A program made the position numbers and the translations under genes. Positions 35,491 through 43,471 of a stretch of 64,000 nt of DNA are shown in pieces (the first letter of the stretch is position 1; every line of letters starts with the position of its first letter). The notes beneath the pieces were generated by a model. That model had not been told where the DNA came from. It worked only from the letters and a program-made list of their open reading frames with translations, and ran no database searches. The DNA comes from Filibacter tadaridae (GTDB lineage: Bacteria; Bacillota; Bacilli; Bacillales_A; Planococcaceae): positions 1 through 64,000 of the forward strand of contig NZ_UXAV01000041.1 in assembly GCF_900609045.1 (NCBI RefSeq), written 5' to 3'.

Positions 35491-36279
35491 CCGAGCTAAT
35501 TCCTGAAGAATTGGAGATAGTTTTTCAAGAGTATCGATTTCATATGTTGGAACTACTTCAGTATTTCGTTCTTTCTTCTCCCGATTAATCCAGACAGATT
35601 TCATGCCAACTCGTGAAGATCCTAAAATATCCGTCATCAAATTATCGCCTACCATGATTGCTTTATCTGCGGTTATATTGCTTTGCGCAAGTACGTGTTC
35701 AAATATTGTCGGATTAGGCTTCCCTCTTCCGAATGCTCCCGAAATGACGATATGATTGAAGTAGGGTGCAATTTCGGGTGTTAGCCCTAGTTTTGTATAT
35801 TGTAGACTTGGTGAACCATTTGTTAAAAGCACAAGTTTATAGTTACCTTTTAACCCGTCCAGTACATGGAATGTTTCTTCGTAAATGAATGGATGCTTTT
35901 TTCGCTCTGTTGGAAACAATTCTGCTAACGTGCGTCCAAGTTCAGGATCATCGATTCCCATACGCATAAGCCCACTTGTCCAGGAATCGCGGCGATAAGT
36001 TGGAACAATCTCCGCCAGCTTCCCAAATAACTCCCCTTCATCGTCGAATCTGCCCCACAGCCCTTCAAAAGGATTAATGCCAATCTGTTGTGTGAATTCA
36101 TATGTTTCATATGTAGCGTAAAGCTCCCTTGCAACTGTCCTGACAGCTTTTTCAAGTTCGGCTGGATTAAGAGTATAGCTGTTTGCAGCATATTCACAAG
36201 TCGTTTTAAACGCAGTGACGACACTTTTTTTATCCCATAGTAACGTATCGTCCAAATCGAAAATGATCGTGTTTATCAT
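35467..36279 (-). CDS. HAD-superfamily hydrolase
   Basis: 270 residues from the ATG at 36279 (AGGGGA upstream). HAD motifs: FDLDDTLLW (nucleophile Asp), LLTNGSP, a Lys in GRGKPNP and the acidic [12 protein letters not shown]. Like YjjG/YsaA-type phosphatases it has a helical cap between motifs. It may dephosphorylate phosphoserine or nucleotides; its convergent position after serA is suggestive of a phosphoserine role but does not prove it, since it is not in that operon. Confidence 0.87.
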   Translation of the reverse strand: MINTIIFDLDDTLLWDKKSVVTAFKTTCEYAANSYTLNPAELEKAVRTVARELYATYETYEFTQQIGINPFEGLWGRFDDEGELFGKLAEIVPTYRRDSWTSGLMRMGIDDPELGRTLAELFPTERKKHPFIYEETFHVLDGLKGNYKLVLLTNGSPSLQYTKLGLTPEIAPYFNHIVISGAFGRGKPNPTIFEHVLAQSNITADKAIMVGDNLMTDILGSSRVGMKSVWINREKKERNTEVVPTYEIDTLEKLSPILQELARKKALKIN

Positions 36280-36426
36280 AAACCCACATCCCCTTTTCGC
36301 TTTAGTATACACGAATGAAAAACGCCCAGCATATGCAATAGCATTTATCAAGGACACATTTTAGACCGGATTGCTGTTTGACTTGTACGTAATGGGTTAC
36401 ACTTCAGATAATAATTAGTTTGTAAA

Positions 36427-36444
36427 AAGGAGTGGATCACAATA
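36427..36444 (+). promoter_or_regulatory. Ribosome site and ATA start of the 2'-5' RNA ligase-like gene
   Basis: AAGGAG at 36427-36432, 9 bases, ATA at 36442. The frame is closed by TAA at 36412 and has no ATG, GTG or TTG until 36523, which is too far in. Confidence 0.55.
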
Positions 36445-36984
36445 CAGCAGCATTATTTCATCGGCATTAAAATACCATCGCATATCAAAGTTCAGGTAGA
36501 ACTGGTTAGAGAAAAGTATAACTTGAACGATTTCTATAAAGTGCTTCCCCATATTGGGGATTTGCATATAACATTATTCTACTTGGGCGGCATATCAGCG
36601 GATAATCTTTTACCGCTCAAAGAGGCCTTTAAGAAAGTTGCTGAAACGCATTCGACCTTTTCATTACTAGTAGACGGCATTTCCTACTTTGGTCCATCGT
36701 CCGGACCGCGAGTCGTCTATTTGACTGTTGGGCATTCTGTGGAATTGACGACCCTACAATTGGCAATTAAAAATGAGATTACACAACAACTTTCGATGCC
36801 CGTCTCAGACCGATTTGTCCCGCATATTACAATCGCAAAAAAGAGGAAGACCAAAGACGTCCTGAATATCCAAAAAGAAAAAATAATTCCTATCGAAATA
36901 CCGGTAGAAGCATTTTCACTTTTCACTGTGCATCTAGACAAAACACCAAAATACGAAGCGGTCGAGACATTCTTATTGACCTAA
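36442..36984 (+). CDS. thpR: 2'-5' RNA ligase / cyclic phosphodiesterase family protein, apparent ATA start
   Basis: 180 residues if ATA (36442) starts translation. N-terminal QQHYFIGIKIP is exactly the family start; the two catalytic H-x-T-x motifs are HITL (residue 42) and HITI (in VPHITIAKK). ThpR-type enzymes hydrolyse 2',3'-cyclic phosphates or ligate 2'-5' RNA ends; in vivo role is unclear. If only the TTG at 36523 were used, the product would lack the first strand and helix. Thus either ATA is the start or the start codon has mutated from ATG. A terminator follows. Confidence 0.82.
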   Translation: MQQHYFIGIKIPSHIKVQVELVREKYNLNDFYKVLPHIGDLHITLFYLGGISADNLLPLKEAFKKVAETHSTFSLLVDGISYFGPSSGPRVVYLTVGHSVELTTLQLAIKNEITQQLSMPVSDRFVPHITIAKKRKTKDVLNIQKEKIIPIEIPVEAFSLFTVHLDKTPKYEAVETFLLT

Positions 36985-37026
36985 AAAACCATCGCAATGG
37001 CCGGTTTGGCATTGCAATGGTTTTTT
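36983..37026. terminator. Terminator between thpR and corA
   Basis: AAAACCATCGCAATG/CATTGCAATGGTTTT stem with a T-run; serves both convergent genes. Confidence 0.85.
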
Positions 37027-37056
37027 CATTTTTGTATTGTTATCAAACTTTCCAAA

Positions 37057-38019
37057 TCATGATTTAAACATTCGAAGCCATCCCCTGTATTTGAACCACA
37101 GTATCATCAATAACCCCGTTATGAACATCGCACCTAGCACGATTGGATAGCCGAATCGCCAATGAAGTTCGGGCATACGATCAAAATTCATGCCATATAC
37201 GCCCGCTATGAACGTCAAGGGAATAAAGATAGAGGAAACAATTGTCAACATCATCATGATACTGTTCATCCGATTTGAATTTATGGACAATTGGCTATCC
37301 CGAATATCAGCTGTCAGTTCCCGGTTTGCTTCAATCATTTCACCCAGTCTTAACAAATGATCATAAATGTCCGTGAAATACTTGCGTTCCTCAGTTAAAA
37401 GAACCAATTGTTGCGAGTGAAGCATTTTATATAACAGTTCCCTCATCGGAAATATAGTTCGCCGCAAACGCAAAAGATCACTGCGGACTTCAAAAACGTA
37501 ATCCATCGACAAATGTACGGTTGAAGGTGACAATTCGTCCTCTATTTCATCTAATTGGTCTTCAATTTTGTATAGAATCGGAAAGTAATGGTCGACTACT
37601 TTATCAATGATTTGATAGGCCTTGAATACATGTCCACGTGGCCACTTTTTCGAATCTCTTTTAATCGCTTCCCGTGCGTCCGCCAGCTCCTCAATTTCAT
37701 CATAGTGAAACGTCACAATGTAATTTTCACCTAAGAAAAGATTCAGTTCTTCAGCCGTTAAACTATCATGCCGAATGGAATGCAAAACAAAAAAAGCATA
37801 TGTATCATAGTAATCCAACTTCGGTCGTTGTAACCGATGCAGACAGTCTTCTATTGCAAGTGGATGGAAATTAAAAAATGACTGCAACTTCGATTCTTCG
37901 TTGTTATCCGGCTGATTAAAATCCACCCAGTACCATTGTAAAGCAAGTCCCTTAATTTCATCCAACGGGAAATCAAAGATTAGTTCATCATCACTTGTAA
38001 GACCTATCGTCTGAATCAT
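37057..38019 (-). CDS. corA: CorA-family magnesium/cobalt transporter
   Basis: 320 residues from the ATG at 38019 (AGGGTGG upstream). A large cytosolic N-terminal domain (with FFNFHPLAIEDCLH and PKLDYYDTYAFFVLHS) and two C-terminal helices separated by the pore motif YGMNFDRMPEL (GMN). Assembles as a pentamer in the membrane for Mg2+ uptake. No M-box or other Mg leader is recognised upstream. Confidence 0.92.
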   Translation of the reverse strand: MIQTIGLTSDDELIFDFPLDEIKGLALQWYWVDFNQPDNNEESKLQSFFNFHPLAIEDCLHRLQRPKLDYYDTYAFFVLHSIRHDSLTAEELNLFLGENYIVTFHYDEIEELADAREAIKRDSKKWPRGHVFKAYQIIDKVVDHYFPILYKIEDQLDEIEDELSPSTVHLSMDYVFEVRSDLLRLRRTIFPMRELLYKMLHSQQLVLLTEERKYFTDIYDHLLRLGEMIEANRELTADIRDSQLSINSNRMNSIMMMLTIVSSIFIPLTFIAGVYGMNFDRMPELHWRFGYPIVLGAMFITGLLMILWFKYRGWLRMFKS

Positions 38020-38184
38020 AATCCACCCTTCTTTCCCACCCGGAAAATACGCTTTTTTATAATATCTTCCTATAAGGTGCACACTTGTCCTTAATACCGA
38101 TTCTTTTCAGTATGTCTTCCATCTATACCCTACATTTCTGATTTCATTGACAGTAGTTAACGCTTTCTTCATCTCTAAAAAAAT

Positions 38185-38230
38185 ATGCCAGGCACTCACG
38201 CAATTAAATGATCGCATGGGTGCCTGGCAT
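38185..38230 (-). terminator. Terminator/repeat hairpin after ymaF
   Basis: ATGCCAGGCACTC..GGTGCCTGGCAT, a GGTGCC-type hairpin followed on the minus strand by a T7 run. Confidence 0.7.
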
Positions 38231-38238
38231 CATACATT

Positions 38239-38655
38239 TTAGCTCTTTGAAGGTTGCGTAAAACCTTTAATCACATGGATATGCCCATCATCTTCGGTGG
38301 TACTGATTTCAACATAATGGGTATGATAACCACCTGGCAATTGGATAGGAAGACTCGTATACGTTTCATATTGGTGAATATGTCCATCATCAAATGACGT
38401 ATTACCCTTCATGTGATGAAAATGGCCTTGCTCATTCTCAATAGGAGTACTCGTTACACCGGGATGCATATGAACATGCCCATCTTGACAGGTTGTAGCA
38501 CCAAGATGGCCATGCGTATGACCGTCTTTTTTGTAATGGTCTTTCGACTTTTGTGCTTCACTCATAGAACCCGCATGCAATCCGGGTATTTCAGGCTTTT
38601 GAAAATAATCGAGATCCATTTCGTCAAACGGCGTTTTCATATAATCGTCCTGCAC
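38239..38655 (-). CDS. ymaF: YmaF-family histidine-rich protein
   Basis: 138 residues from the GTG at 38655, which has AAAGGAG 9 bases upstream. The C-terminal half has repeated units of GH-x-H with G-x-T-S/T: DGHTHGH, GHVHMHPGVTS, GHFHHMKGNTS, DGHIHQYETYTS and GYHTHYVE. This is the YmaF family, whose histidines suggest metal binding, although its function is unknown. It lies downstream of the oxidase-like operon, 76 bases after the last gene, so it may be part of the same transcript. Confidence 0.85.
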   Translation of the reverse strand: MQDDYMKTPFDEMDLDYFQKPEIPGLHAGSMSEAQKSKDHYKKDGHTHGHLGATTCQDGHVHMHPGVTSTPIENEQGHFHHMKGNTSFDDGHIHQYETYTSLPIQLPGGYHTHYVEISTTEDDGHIHVIKGFTQPSKS

Positions 38656-38730
38656 TTTTCCAACTCCTTTGTTTAGACTGCTTTCTAACGTATGCATCAG
38701 TTATCAAGTCAGTTACCAAACGAGGGTTGG

Positions 38731-39288
38731 TTATTCATATTTTGAATGATCCATGAAAACGAAATACCATAAGTAAATGACGATACATATTGCCATCGTC
38801 ACAAACCCCCAGCCCAGCGTAATTTGTTCAATGAGTAAATAATTATTGCATAACTGGACCGGCACTTTAATATACAAGATTCCCATCCCGAAAAAGAGAA
38901 TCGTGAAACCAATGAAAATAATCTTCTTCACTGTAAGTCCTATCTTCTTCCAACTATCCCGTAATGGAACGCCTACTAAAAATGGCAAACTAAAAAATTT
39001 GAAGGCTTCTACACTTTGTACAGTCAACGCATCATCCATTGTTCGTGGAATCATCCAATACAACCAAACAATTGTAACTAAAAGAATCCCCGGTATTCCT
39101 GCGTGATTCCAGTTTTCAAAAAGACGCGGAAAACGTTTTTGAAAAAAAGGTGCCATCAAAAATCCAGCGATAACGAGTAACGGCATCTGCATATGCATGT
39201 GAATAATCATTATAGATTCCAGTAAATGAGCGACAGGAGGAATGAGTAAAAATAAAAAGAGGAGTAGACCAAAACGTGCCTGTTTCAT
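38731..39288 (-). CDS. Oxidase-cluster membrane protein with His/Met-rich motif (orf1-like)
   Basis: 185 residues with about six helices. The second half of the first segment reads HLLESIMIIHMHMQMPLLVI, placing H21, H30, H32 and several Met residues in or near a membrane helix, a likely copper or heme site. It resembles, in pattern, CtaG/DUF1404-type proteins linked to heme-copper enzymes. ATGA overlap with the SCO gene upstream and GAGGGG before ATG put it in the same operon. Its role in copper delivery is an inference. Confidence 0.65.
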   Translation of the reverse strand: MKQARFGLLLFLFLLIPPVAHLLESIMIIHMHMQMPLLVIAGFLMAPFFQKRFPRLFENWNHAGIPGILLVTIVWLYWMIPRTMDDALTVQSVEAFKFFSLPFLVGVPLRDSWKKIGLTVKKIIFIGFTILFFGMGILYIKVPVQLCNNYLLIEQITLGWGFVTMAICIVIYLWYFVFMDHSKYE

Positions 39289-39917
39289 AGATTGCCCCTC
39301 GCTTCAGTATCCAGGATTTTCACTATCTTTTTTGCTGCCTCATCGCTCTTTTTATAATCCAACACCTCAATAAGTGTGCCGGTTTTATCGATTAAATAGA
39401 ATGCAGCATTATGTGTAAAGTTCCCATAATCGTCTGGAATGACGATAACGCCGAACTTCTTCAATAAGGAATCCAACTTATTTTGGTCCTCGATTCTAGC
39501 CATTCTCCATGTTTCGCCATCACTATCGAAAATTTGCCGGTACTGGTCCAATACGGCAGGCGTATCTCTTTTCGGATCAAAACTTACACTTAGAAAGACA
39601 ATCTCTTTCCCCATATAGTCTGCGGGAATCTGTTCAACGATTTCAGCTGTATTCATCTCCAATTCAATGCACATTGTTGTACAGGATGCATAGATGAATG
39701 TAACCAATACATACTTACCCTTGAATTCATCGATTGAATACGCTCGTTCCTTACTGTCCTGAAAAGTTACGTTAGGAAAAGTTGGTTTCTCTTCAATGAG
39801 ATTATTGACTCGGGCAGTTTCAGCAGTAAATGCACGAAAACCATCCGTACCCATGTAAAACAGTGTCAGGCCAAATAGAAGCACGATTCCAATTGCCATG
39901 TTCGAGTATCGATTCAT
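39285..39917 (-). CDS. SCO1/SenC-family copper chaperone
   Basis: 210 residues from the ATG at 39917 (GAGTGAGG upstream). One N-terminal helix anchors a thioredoxin-fold domain outside the membrane. The copper ligands are the CxxxC pair in ASCTTMC (C79, C83) and the distal His in FTHNAAFYLID. SCO proteins deliver copper to the CuA centre of subunit II. It lies about 100 bases after the subunit I gene and overlaps the next gene by 4 bases. Confidence 0.9.
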   Translation of the reverse strand: MNRYSNMAIGIVLLFGLTLFYMGTDGFRAFTAETARVNNLIEEKPTFPNVTFQDSKERAYSIDEFKGKYVLVTFIYASCTTMCIELEMNTAEIVEQIPADYMGKEIVFLSVSFDPKRDTPAVLDQYRQIFDSDGETWRMARIEDQNKLDSLLKKFGVIVIPDDYGNFTHNAAFYLIDKTGTLIEVLDYKKSDEAAKKIVKILDTEARGNL

Positions 39918-40014
39918 ATACCTCACTCCCCAAACCTACACAATTTTGAAGTGATACTAACTAAAGAAAGAGATAGCCATTCCACCAGGCTATCTCTTTT
40001 AACCAGAATAGCCA

Positions 40015-41694
40015 TCACCATGTTTTGAATGGAGGTGAACCTGGAGGCGCGTTGACGATGAGTTCAACCAACGGAATGACATATCCCATTGAAATAACCA
40101 CTAACATGATGACAATCCAAAGTCCCCAACGTTCCGTCCACATAGGTGTTTTTTCTACCGGCACTTCAGGGTCCGCAATCGGGAATTCCGTTACGCCTTT
40201 CGGTGCAAAGAACATCATATGGAAAACCGCAAATACTTGGATAAGAACTCCGATGATTAGGAACGTTCCACCAACTGCAACGAAAATTAGGTAGGGGTCC
40301 CATCCCAATGCAGTAGCGTTATCACCATATGTCGAATAGGAAGTTCTTCGTGGAGAGCCGAGCAAGCCTACTGCATGCATCGAACCCGACATGAAAAGCA
40401 TACCTATCGTCCAGATGATTGTCTGGATAACCCCTACTTTATTCATCCTTGGTGTCAGTACACGGTTTGAAATATGAGGAATTAACCAATAGCTAATACC
40501 AAAGAACGTTAAAATTACTGAGGTACCGACTGTTAAATGGAAATGACCGACCACCCACATTGTATTATGGACTACTTGATTCAATTGGTTCGTTGTTTGT
40601 GCAATACCACCGGCTCCAGCAGGAATGAATGCAATCATAGCAATCATTGGCGCTAAAAATCGCACATCTCCCCATGGTAACTTTCTGAGCCATCCGAATA
40701 GCCCTTTGCCTCCTAGCTTTCTACCTGTTCGTTCAAATACATAAAACATGGCAAACGCCGTCATTAAAGAAGGAAAAGAGATTGATAAACTCATGAACAC
40801 ATGTAGAAACTTCAAAGCTTGAGACATTCCGGGGTCGACGATTTGGTGATGAAACCCTCCTGGAATGTTCATAATAACCAACAGAATGATTACGATACGT
40901 GTCAACGCATCACTGAAACGCCTGCCACCAATAATTTTAGGGACAACTACATACCACGCGGAAACGGCCGTTAAATACCAAATGTTCACAAGCGTATGAC
41001 CGAATGCCCAAAACAATGTACGACTAACCATGACATTCACCGTTGGAATCCAACCGAATGACCAAGCAATTAGAATGAGCACTTCGATTGTTACACCAAT
41101 ACTGCCGAAGAATAATAAGATGAAGACTGCAGTTGCAAAGAAGGCGAAAATAGGTAAGTGTTTCCCTTTATTCACTTTTCTCCAACTCGCAACGTTTATA
41201 AATGCACCAAATGCACAAACCCATATGCCCAGTACAATGAGCGCCAAACCGATGTAAAACGAAGGTGCGGCTGCAAGTGGCGGATAAAATGTATACATAA
41301 CTGATGCCTTATTCAGTAAAACTGGAATAATGGCAATGACTAAACCAACAATCTTCATCCAAAATCCAATCCACGCCATCTTCCTTACTTTGGGCAATAA
41401 TCCACCCAAGCAATGAGAAAGACCAGCGTAAAAGTAACCAATTGTAAAGAATGCTGTTAATACAACTACGAGTAACAAACCGTGCGCTGTCAGAACTTGA
41501 TAGTAATTAAACCAGTACGGCAATTGGATAAGTCCCGCCCGCTCAAATCCTTGAAGTAATCCCAAAATCCCACCAAGTAACAAAGCGATAAATGCGACTG
41601 CCATGTAAGACTTCGCTAGTTTTGCATCTTTAAGATTCACTCCCATTACTTGATTGGCTTTTTCCTTTAATGATTTTGATGTTGCTGTACTCAT
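40015..41694 (-). CDS. Heme-copper oxidase superfamily subunit I; probable CuA-type NO reductase
   Basis: 559 residues from the ATG at 41694 (GGAGGGG upstream). B-type (ba3-like) subunit I with about 13 helices. Metal ligands: H71 and H386 for the low-spin heme, H384 for the high-spin heme, and H233, H282, H283 for the CuB-type site. The residue that is the cross-linked Tyr237 in Thermus ba3 oxidase is Asn237 here (GHTLVN), and Tyr244 is replaced by Val. Loss of that Tyr is a mark of NO-reducing relatives of the oxidases. With CuA subunit II, SenC and orf1 in line, a sNOR-like enzyme is the best reading; an unusual oxygen reductase is the alternative. Confidence 0.82.
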   Translation of the reverse strand: MSTATSKSLKEKANQVMGVNLKDAKLAKSYMAVAFIALLLGGILGLLQGFERAGLIQLPYWFNYYQVLTAHGLLLVVVLTAFFTIGYFYAGLSHCLGGLLPKVRKMAWIGFWMKIVGLVIAIIPVLLNKASVMYTFYPPLAAAPSFYIGLALIVLGIWVCAFGAFINVASWRKVNKGKHLPIFAFFATAVFILLFFGSIGVTIEVLILIAWSFGWIPTVNVMVSRTLFWAFGHTLVNIWYLTAVSAWYVVVPKIIGGRRFSDALTRIVIILLVIMNIPGGFHHQIVDPGMSQALKFLHVFMSLSISFPSLMTAFAMFYVFERTGRKLGGKGLFGWLRKLPWGDVRFLAPMIAMIAFIPAGAGGIAQTTNQLNQVVHNTMWVVGHFHLTVGTSVILTFFGISYWLIPHISNRVLTPRMNKVGVIQTIIWTIGMLFMSGSMHAVGLLGSPRRTSYSTYGDNATALGWDPYLIFVAVGGTFLIIGVLIQVFAVFHMMFFAPKGVTEFPIADPEVPVEKTPMWTERWGLWIVIMLVVISMGYVIPLVELIVNAPPGSPPFKTW

Positions 41695-41708
41695 TGTTCT
41701 CCCCTCCT

Positions 41709-42176
41709 TCATTTAACGGTAATTGTTGTACTCATCATTTGGTGCCCAGCACCGCAATATTCATTGCACAGCACCAAATACTCGCCCGGCTTATCAAACT
41801 TTTGCGTGATTTTTTGAATGTATCCCGGCATAACCATTGCATTCAAATTCGTACCCGCAACTTGAAAACCATGTACAACATCTTTAGAAGTCATTGTGAA
41901 ATGGACCGTAGCGCCTTTTGGAATTTCGATGTTGTTCGGCGTGAAGCTGAAAACTTGTAAAACCATAACAACTTCATATTCATTCGGACCGACTTCAAAC
42001 ACGCCTGGATTATCGAAAGGAGCCGTTTGATCTACCTTTTGCGGATCCAATGTTTCTTTATTACTCGGCGGCCCCATACCTAGCGCAAATGTTTGATAAC
42101 CGACAATGACCATGAATAGGACTAACATGCCCACGCTTATGGTGAGCCATATTTCTTCATGTTTACTAAACTTCAT
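41709..42176 (-). CDS. Heme-copper oxidase superfamily subunit II with CuA site
   Basis: 155 residues: one N-terminal helix (about 9-31) and a cupredoxin domain. CuA ligands are complete: H102 (VVHGF), C137, C141, H145 and M148 (CNEYCGAGHQMM). It receives electrons from cytochrome c or a similar donor, and passes them to subunit I. AGGGAGGG precedes ATG. Start and stop leave 12 bases to the subunit IIa gene and 14 to subunit I, so the operon is tightly packed. Confidence 0.9.
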   Translation of the reverse strand: MKFSKHEEIWLTISVGMLVLFMVIVGYQTFALGMGPPSNKETLDPQKVDQTAPFDNPGVFEVGPNEYEVVMVLQVFSFTPNNIEIPKGATVHFTMTSKDVVHGFQVAGTNLNAMVMPGYIQKITQKFDKPGEYLVLCNEYCGAGHQMMSTTITVK

Positions 42177-42188
42177 ATCTATCCCTCC

Positions 42189-42338
42189 CTATACTCGATA
42201 CATATATAACGCGAAGAGTCCGACCCAGAAAATAAGAATGACTGCACCGACTACTCCAACAGAAAACATGGTCCCTTTCACTGAATACTCATTGTCTGCA
42301 TCCAGCTTTTCTTCGGTGTGAACTTTTGAGGCTTTCAT
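42189..42338 (-). CDS. Small single-helix subunit (cytochrome oxidase subunit IIa-like)
   Basis: A 49-residue frame from the ATG at 42338, preceded by GGGAGGTG. It has a charged start (MKASKVHTEEKLDADNEYS) and one helix from about residue 25 (VGVVGAVILIFWVGLFALYM). This matches the single-helix subunit IIa of ba3-type enzymes. First gene of the operon. Confidence 0.75.
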   Translation of the reverse strand: MKASKVHTEEKLDADNEYSVKGTMFSVGVVGAVILIFWVGLFALYMYRV

Positions 42339-42396
42339 CTGTAATCACCTCCCGTTTCTCTCTTTCCTACATCTTAATTGATAACAGTTCTCACAA

Positions 42397-42414
42397 ATGT
42401 GATATAAATCACAT
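42397..42414. promoter_or_regulatory. Crp/Fnr-type operator upstream of the oxidase-like operon
   Basis: ATGTGATATAAATCACAT, a perfect TGTGA-N6-TCACA palindrome. It is centred about 67 bases before the subunit IIa ATG, with a TATCAA -10-like hexamer downstream on the minus strand, consistent with activation by the adjacent Crp/Fnr-family regulator. Confidence 0.75.
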
Positions 42415-42439
42415 ATCCATCCCCAATTAAGACAAAACC

Positions 42440-42600
42440 GTGAATAAAGAAAAGCGAGGGAGCTTGGTCAGCTCCGAAGTGCACTGTAGGGATTGAAAGT
42501 CATGGCGTCCTTTGCCATTACTTTCAATCCTGAAGTGACTCAAGAAGCTAAGCGCCCGAGCTAGACAATAAGAAAAGCGAGGGCACCTGTTCAGCCCCGA
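42440..42600. repeat. AAAAGCGAGGG-type interspersed repeat, copy A
   Basis: Starts AAGAAAAGCGAGGGAGC, contains GGATTGAAAGT/ACTTTCAATCC arms around a GGCG..GCC centre, and ends with another AAGAAAAGCGAGGGC. Related copy at 55337-55470. Confidence 0.6.
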
Positions 42601-42612
42601 AAAGCAATACAA

Positions 42613-42666
42613 AAAAACTGTCCGATGAAATCCACATTTAGCATGCAGATTCATCGGACAGTTTTC
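42613..42666 (-). terminator. Terminator of the crp/fnr-type gene
   Basis: AAAACTGTCCGATGAA/TTCATCGGACAGTTTT immediately after the stop. Confidence 0.85.
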
Positions 42667-42671
42667 ACTTT

Positions 42672-43358
42672 TCATTTATATAATTTATCTCTAACCCTAT
42701 TTGGATGAATGAAATACTTGCCATCAATCAATTTAACGGCATCTTCCTTTTTAAGAAGGGATATCATTCGATTAACCGATTCCCTTGTCGTTCCAATCAT
42801 ATTGGCAAGATCCATATTTGTAAAATGGGTGTTTACTTTATTCCAGCCCTCTTTATTCTCACTACAATGCGTTTCACTTAAACGAAGTAGTAACAGCAGA
42901 ATTCGTTCATTCGTGCTCCGTAAAGCCATTTCCTCAAGTCTCTGTTGTAGATCAACAATCTGGTCGCCAAGTACGCGAAATAATTTAATAGACAGGTGAG
43001 GATTCGCAATAAGCACTTCTTCAAAATCACGAATGGATATCGAAAAAAGGATTGTATCTTCAATAGCTTGAGCATGTGCGGGATAATTACCTTGTCGAAA
43101 AAAACCGACATGCGGAAACATATCATTTTTTTGTTTCACACAAATGATTTGCTCCTTGCCAGCAAAGTCATTTCGAAACACCTTCACTTTCCCAGAAGCG
43201 ACAAAGTATACATGAGTAATCGGTGCGTCATGCATGAAAATCATATTCTTATCAGCGAATCGATTCCTTCTAATTATAGTAAGAAAAGGTGTTAGTTCTT
43301 CATCAGACAAATCTTTAAAAAGCTTTACACCCCTCATTAATTCCCGAACTTGGTCCAT
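42672..43358 (-). CDS. Crp/Fnr-family transcriptional regulator
   Basis: 228 residues from the ATG at 43358 (GGAGGA upstream). A cNMP-binding-type beta barrel (VYFVASGKVKVFRNDFAGKE) and C-terminal winged helix with TNMDLANMIGTTRESVNRMI. There is no N-terminal Cys cluster as in E. coli Fnr. The gene lies upstream of the oxidase-like operon, which carries a perfect TGTGA-N6-TCACA site in its promoter, so it is the likely activator. The sensed signal, perhaps oxygen or NO, is not visible in the sequence. Confidence 0.88.
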   Translation of the reverse strand: MDQVRELMRGVKLFKDLSDEELTPFLTIIRRNRFADKNMIFMHDAPITHVYFVASGKVKVFRNDFAGKEQIICVKQKNDMFPHVGFFRQGNYPAHAQAIEDTILFSISIRDFEEVLIANPHLSIKLFRVLGDQIVDLQQRLEEMALRSTNERILLLLLRLSETHCSENKEGWNKVNTHFTNMDLANMIGTTRESVNRMISLLKKEDAVKLIDGKYFIHPNRVRDKLYK

Positions 43359-43471
43359 TAAAATTCCTCCATTTTCAAGATAGATAGAATTCTCCTTATC
43401 CCTGATCAATGCAGTAACACTCGTATTATACCATACCACTTTATGAAACTTGGCTAGAAAAAAGTTCTAAT

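Noticed and set aside
38019..38100. M-box or similar magnesium leader for corA
   Set aside because: The upstream region is short and shows no conserved leader structure.
42427..42675. 82-codon minus-strand frame between the oxidase-like operon and its regulator
   Set aside because: Consists of the interspersed repeat and the regulator's terminator.
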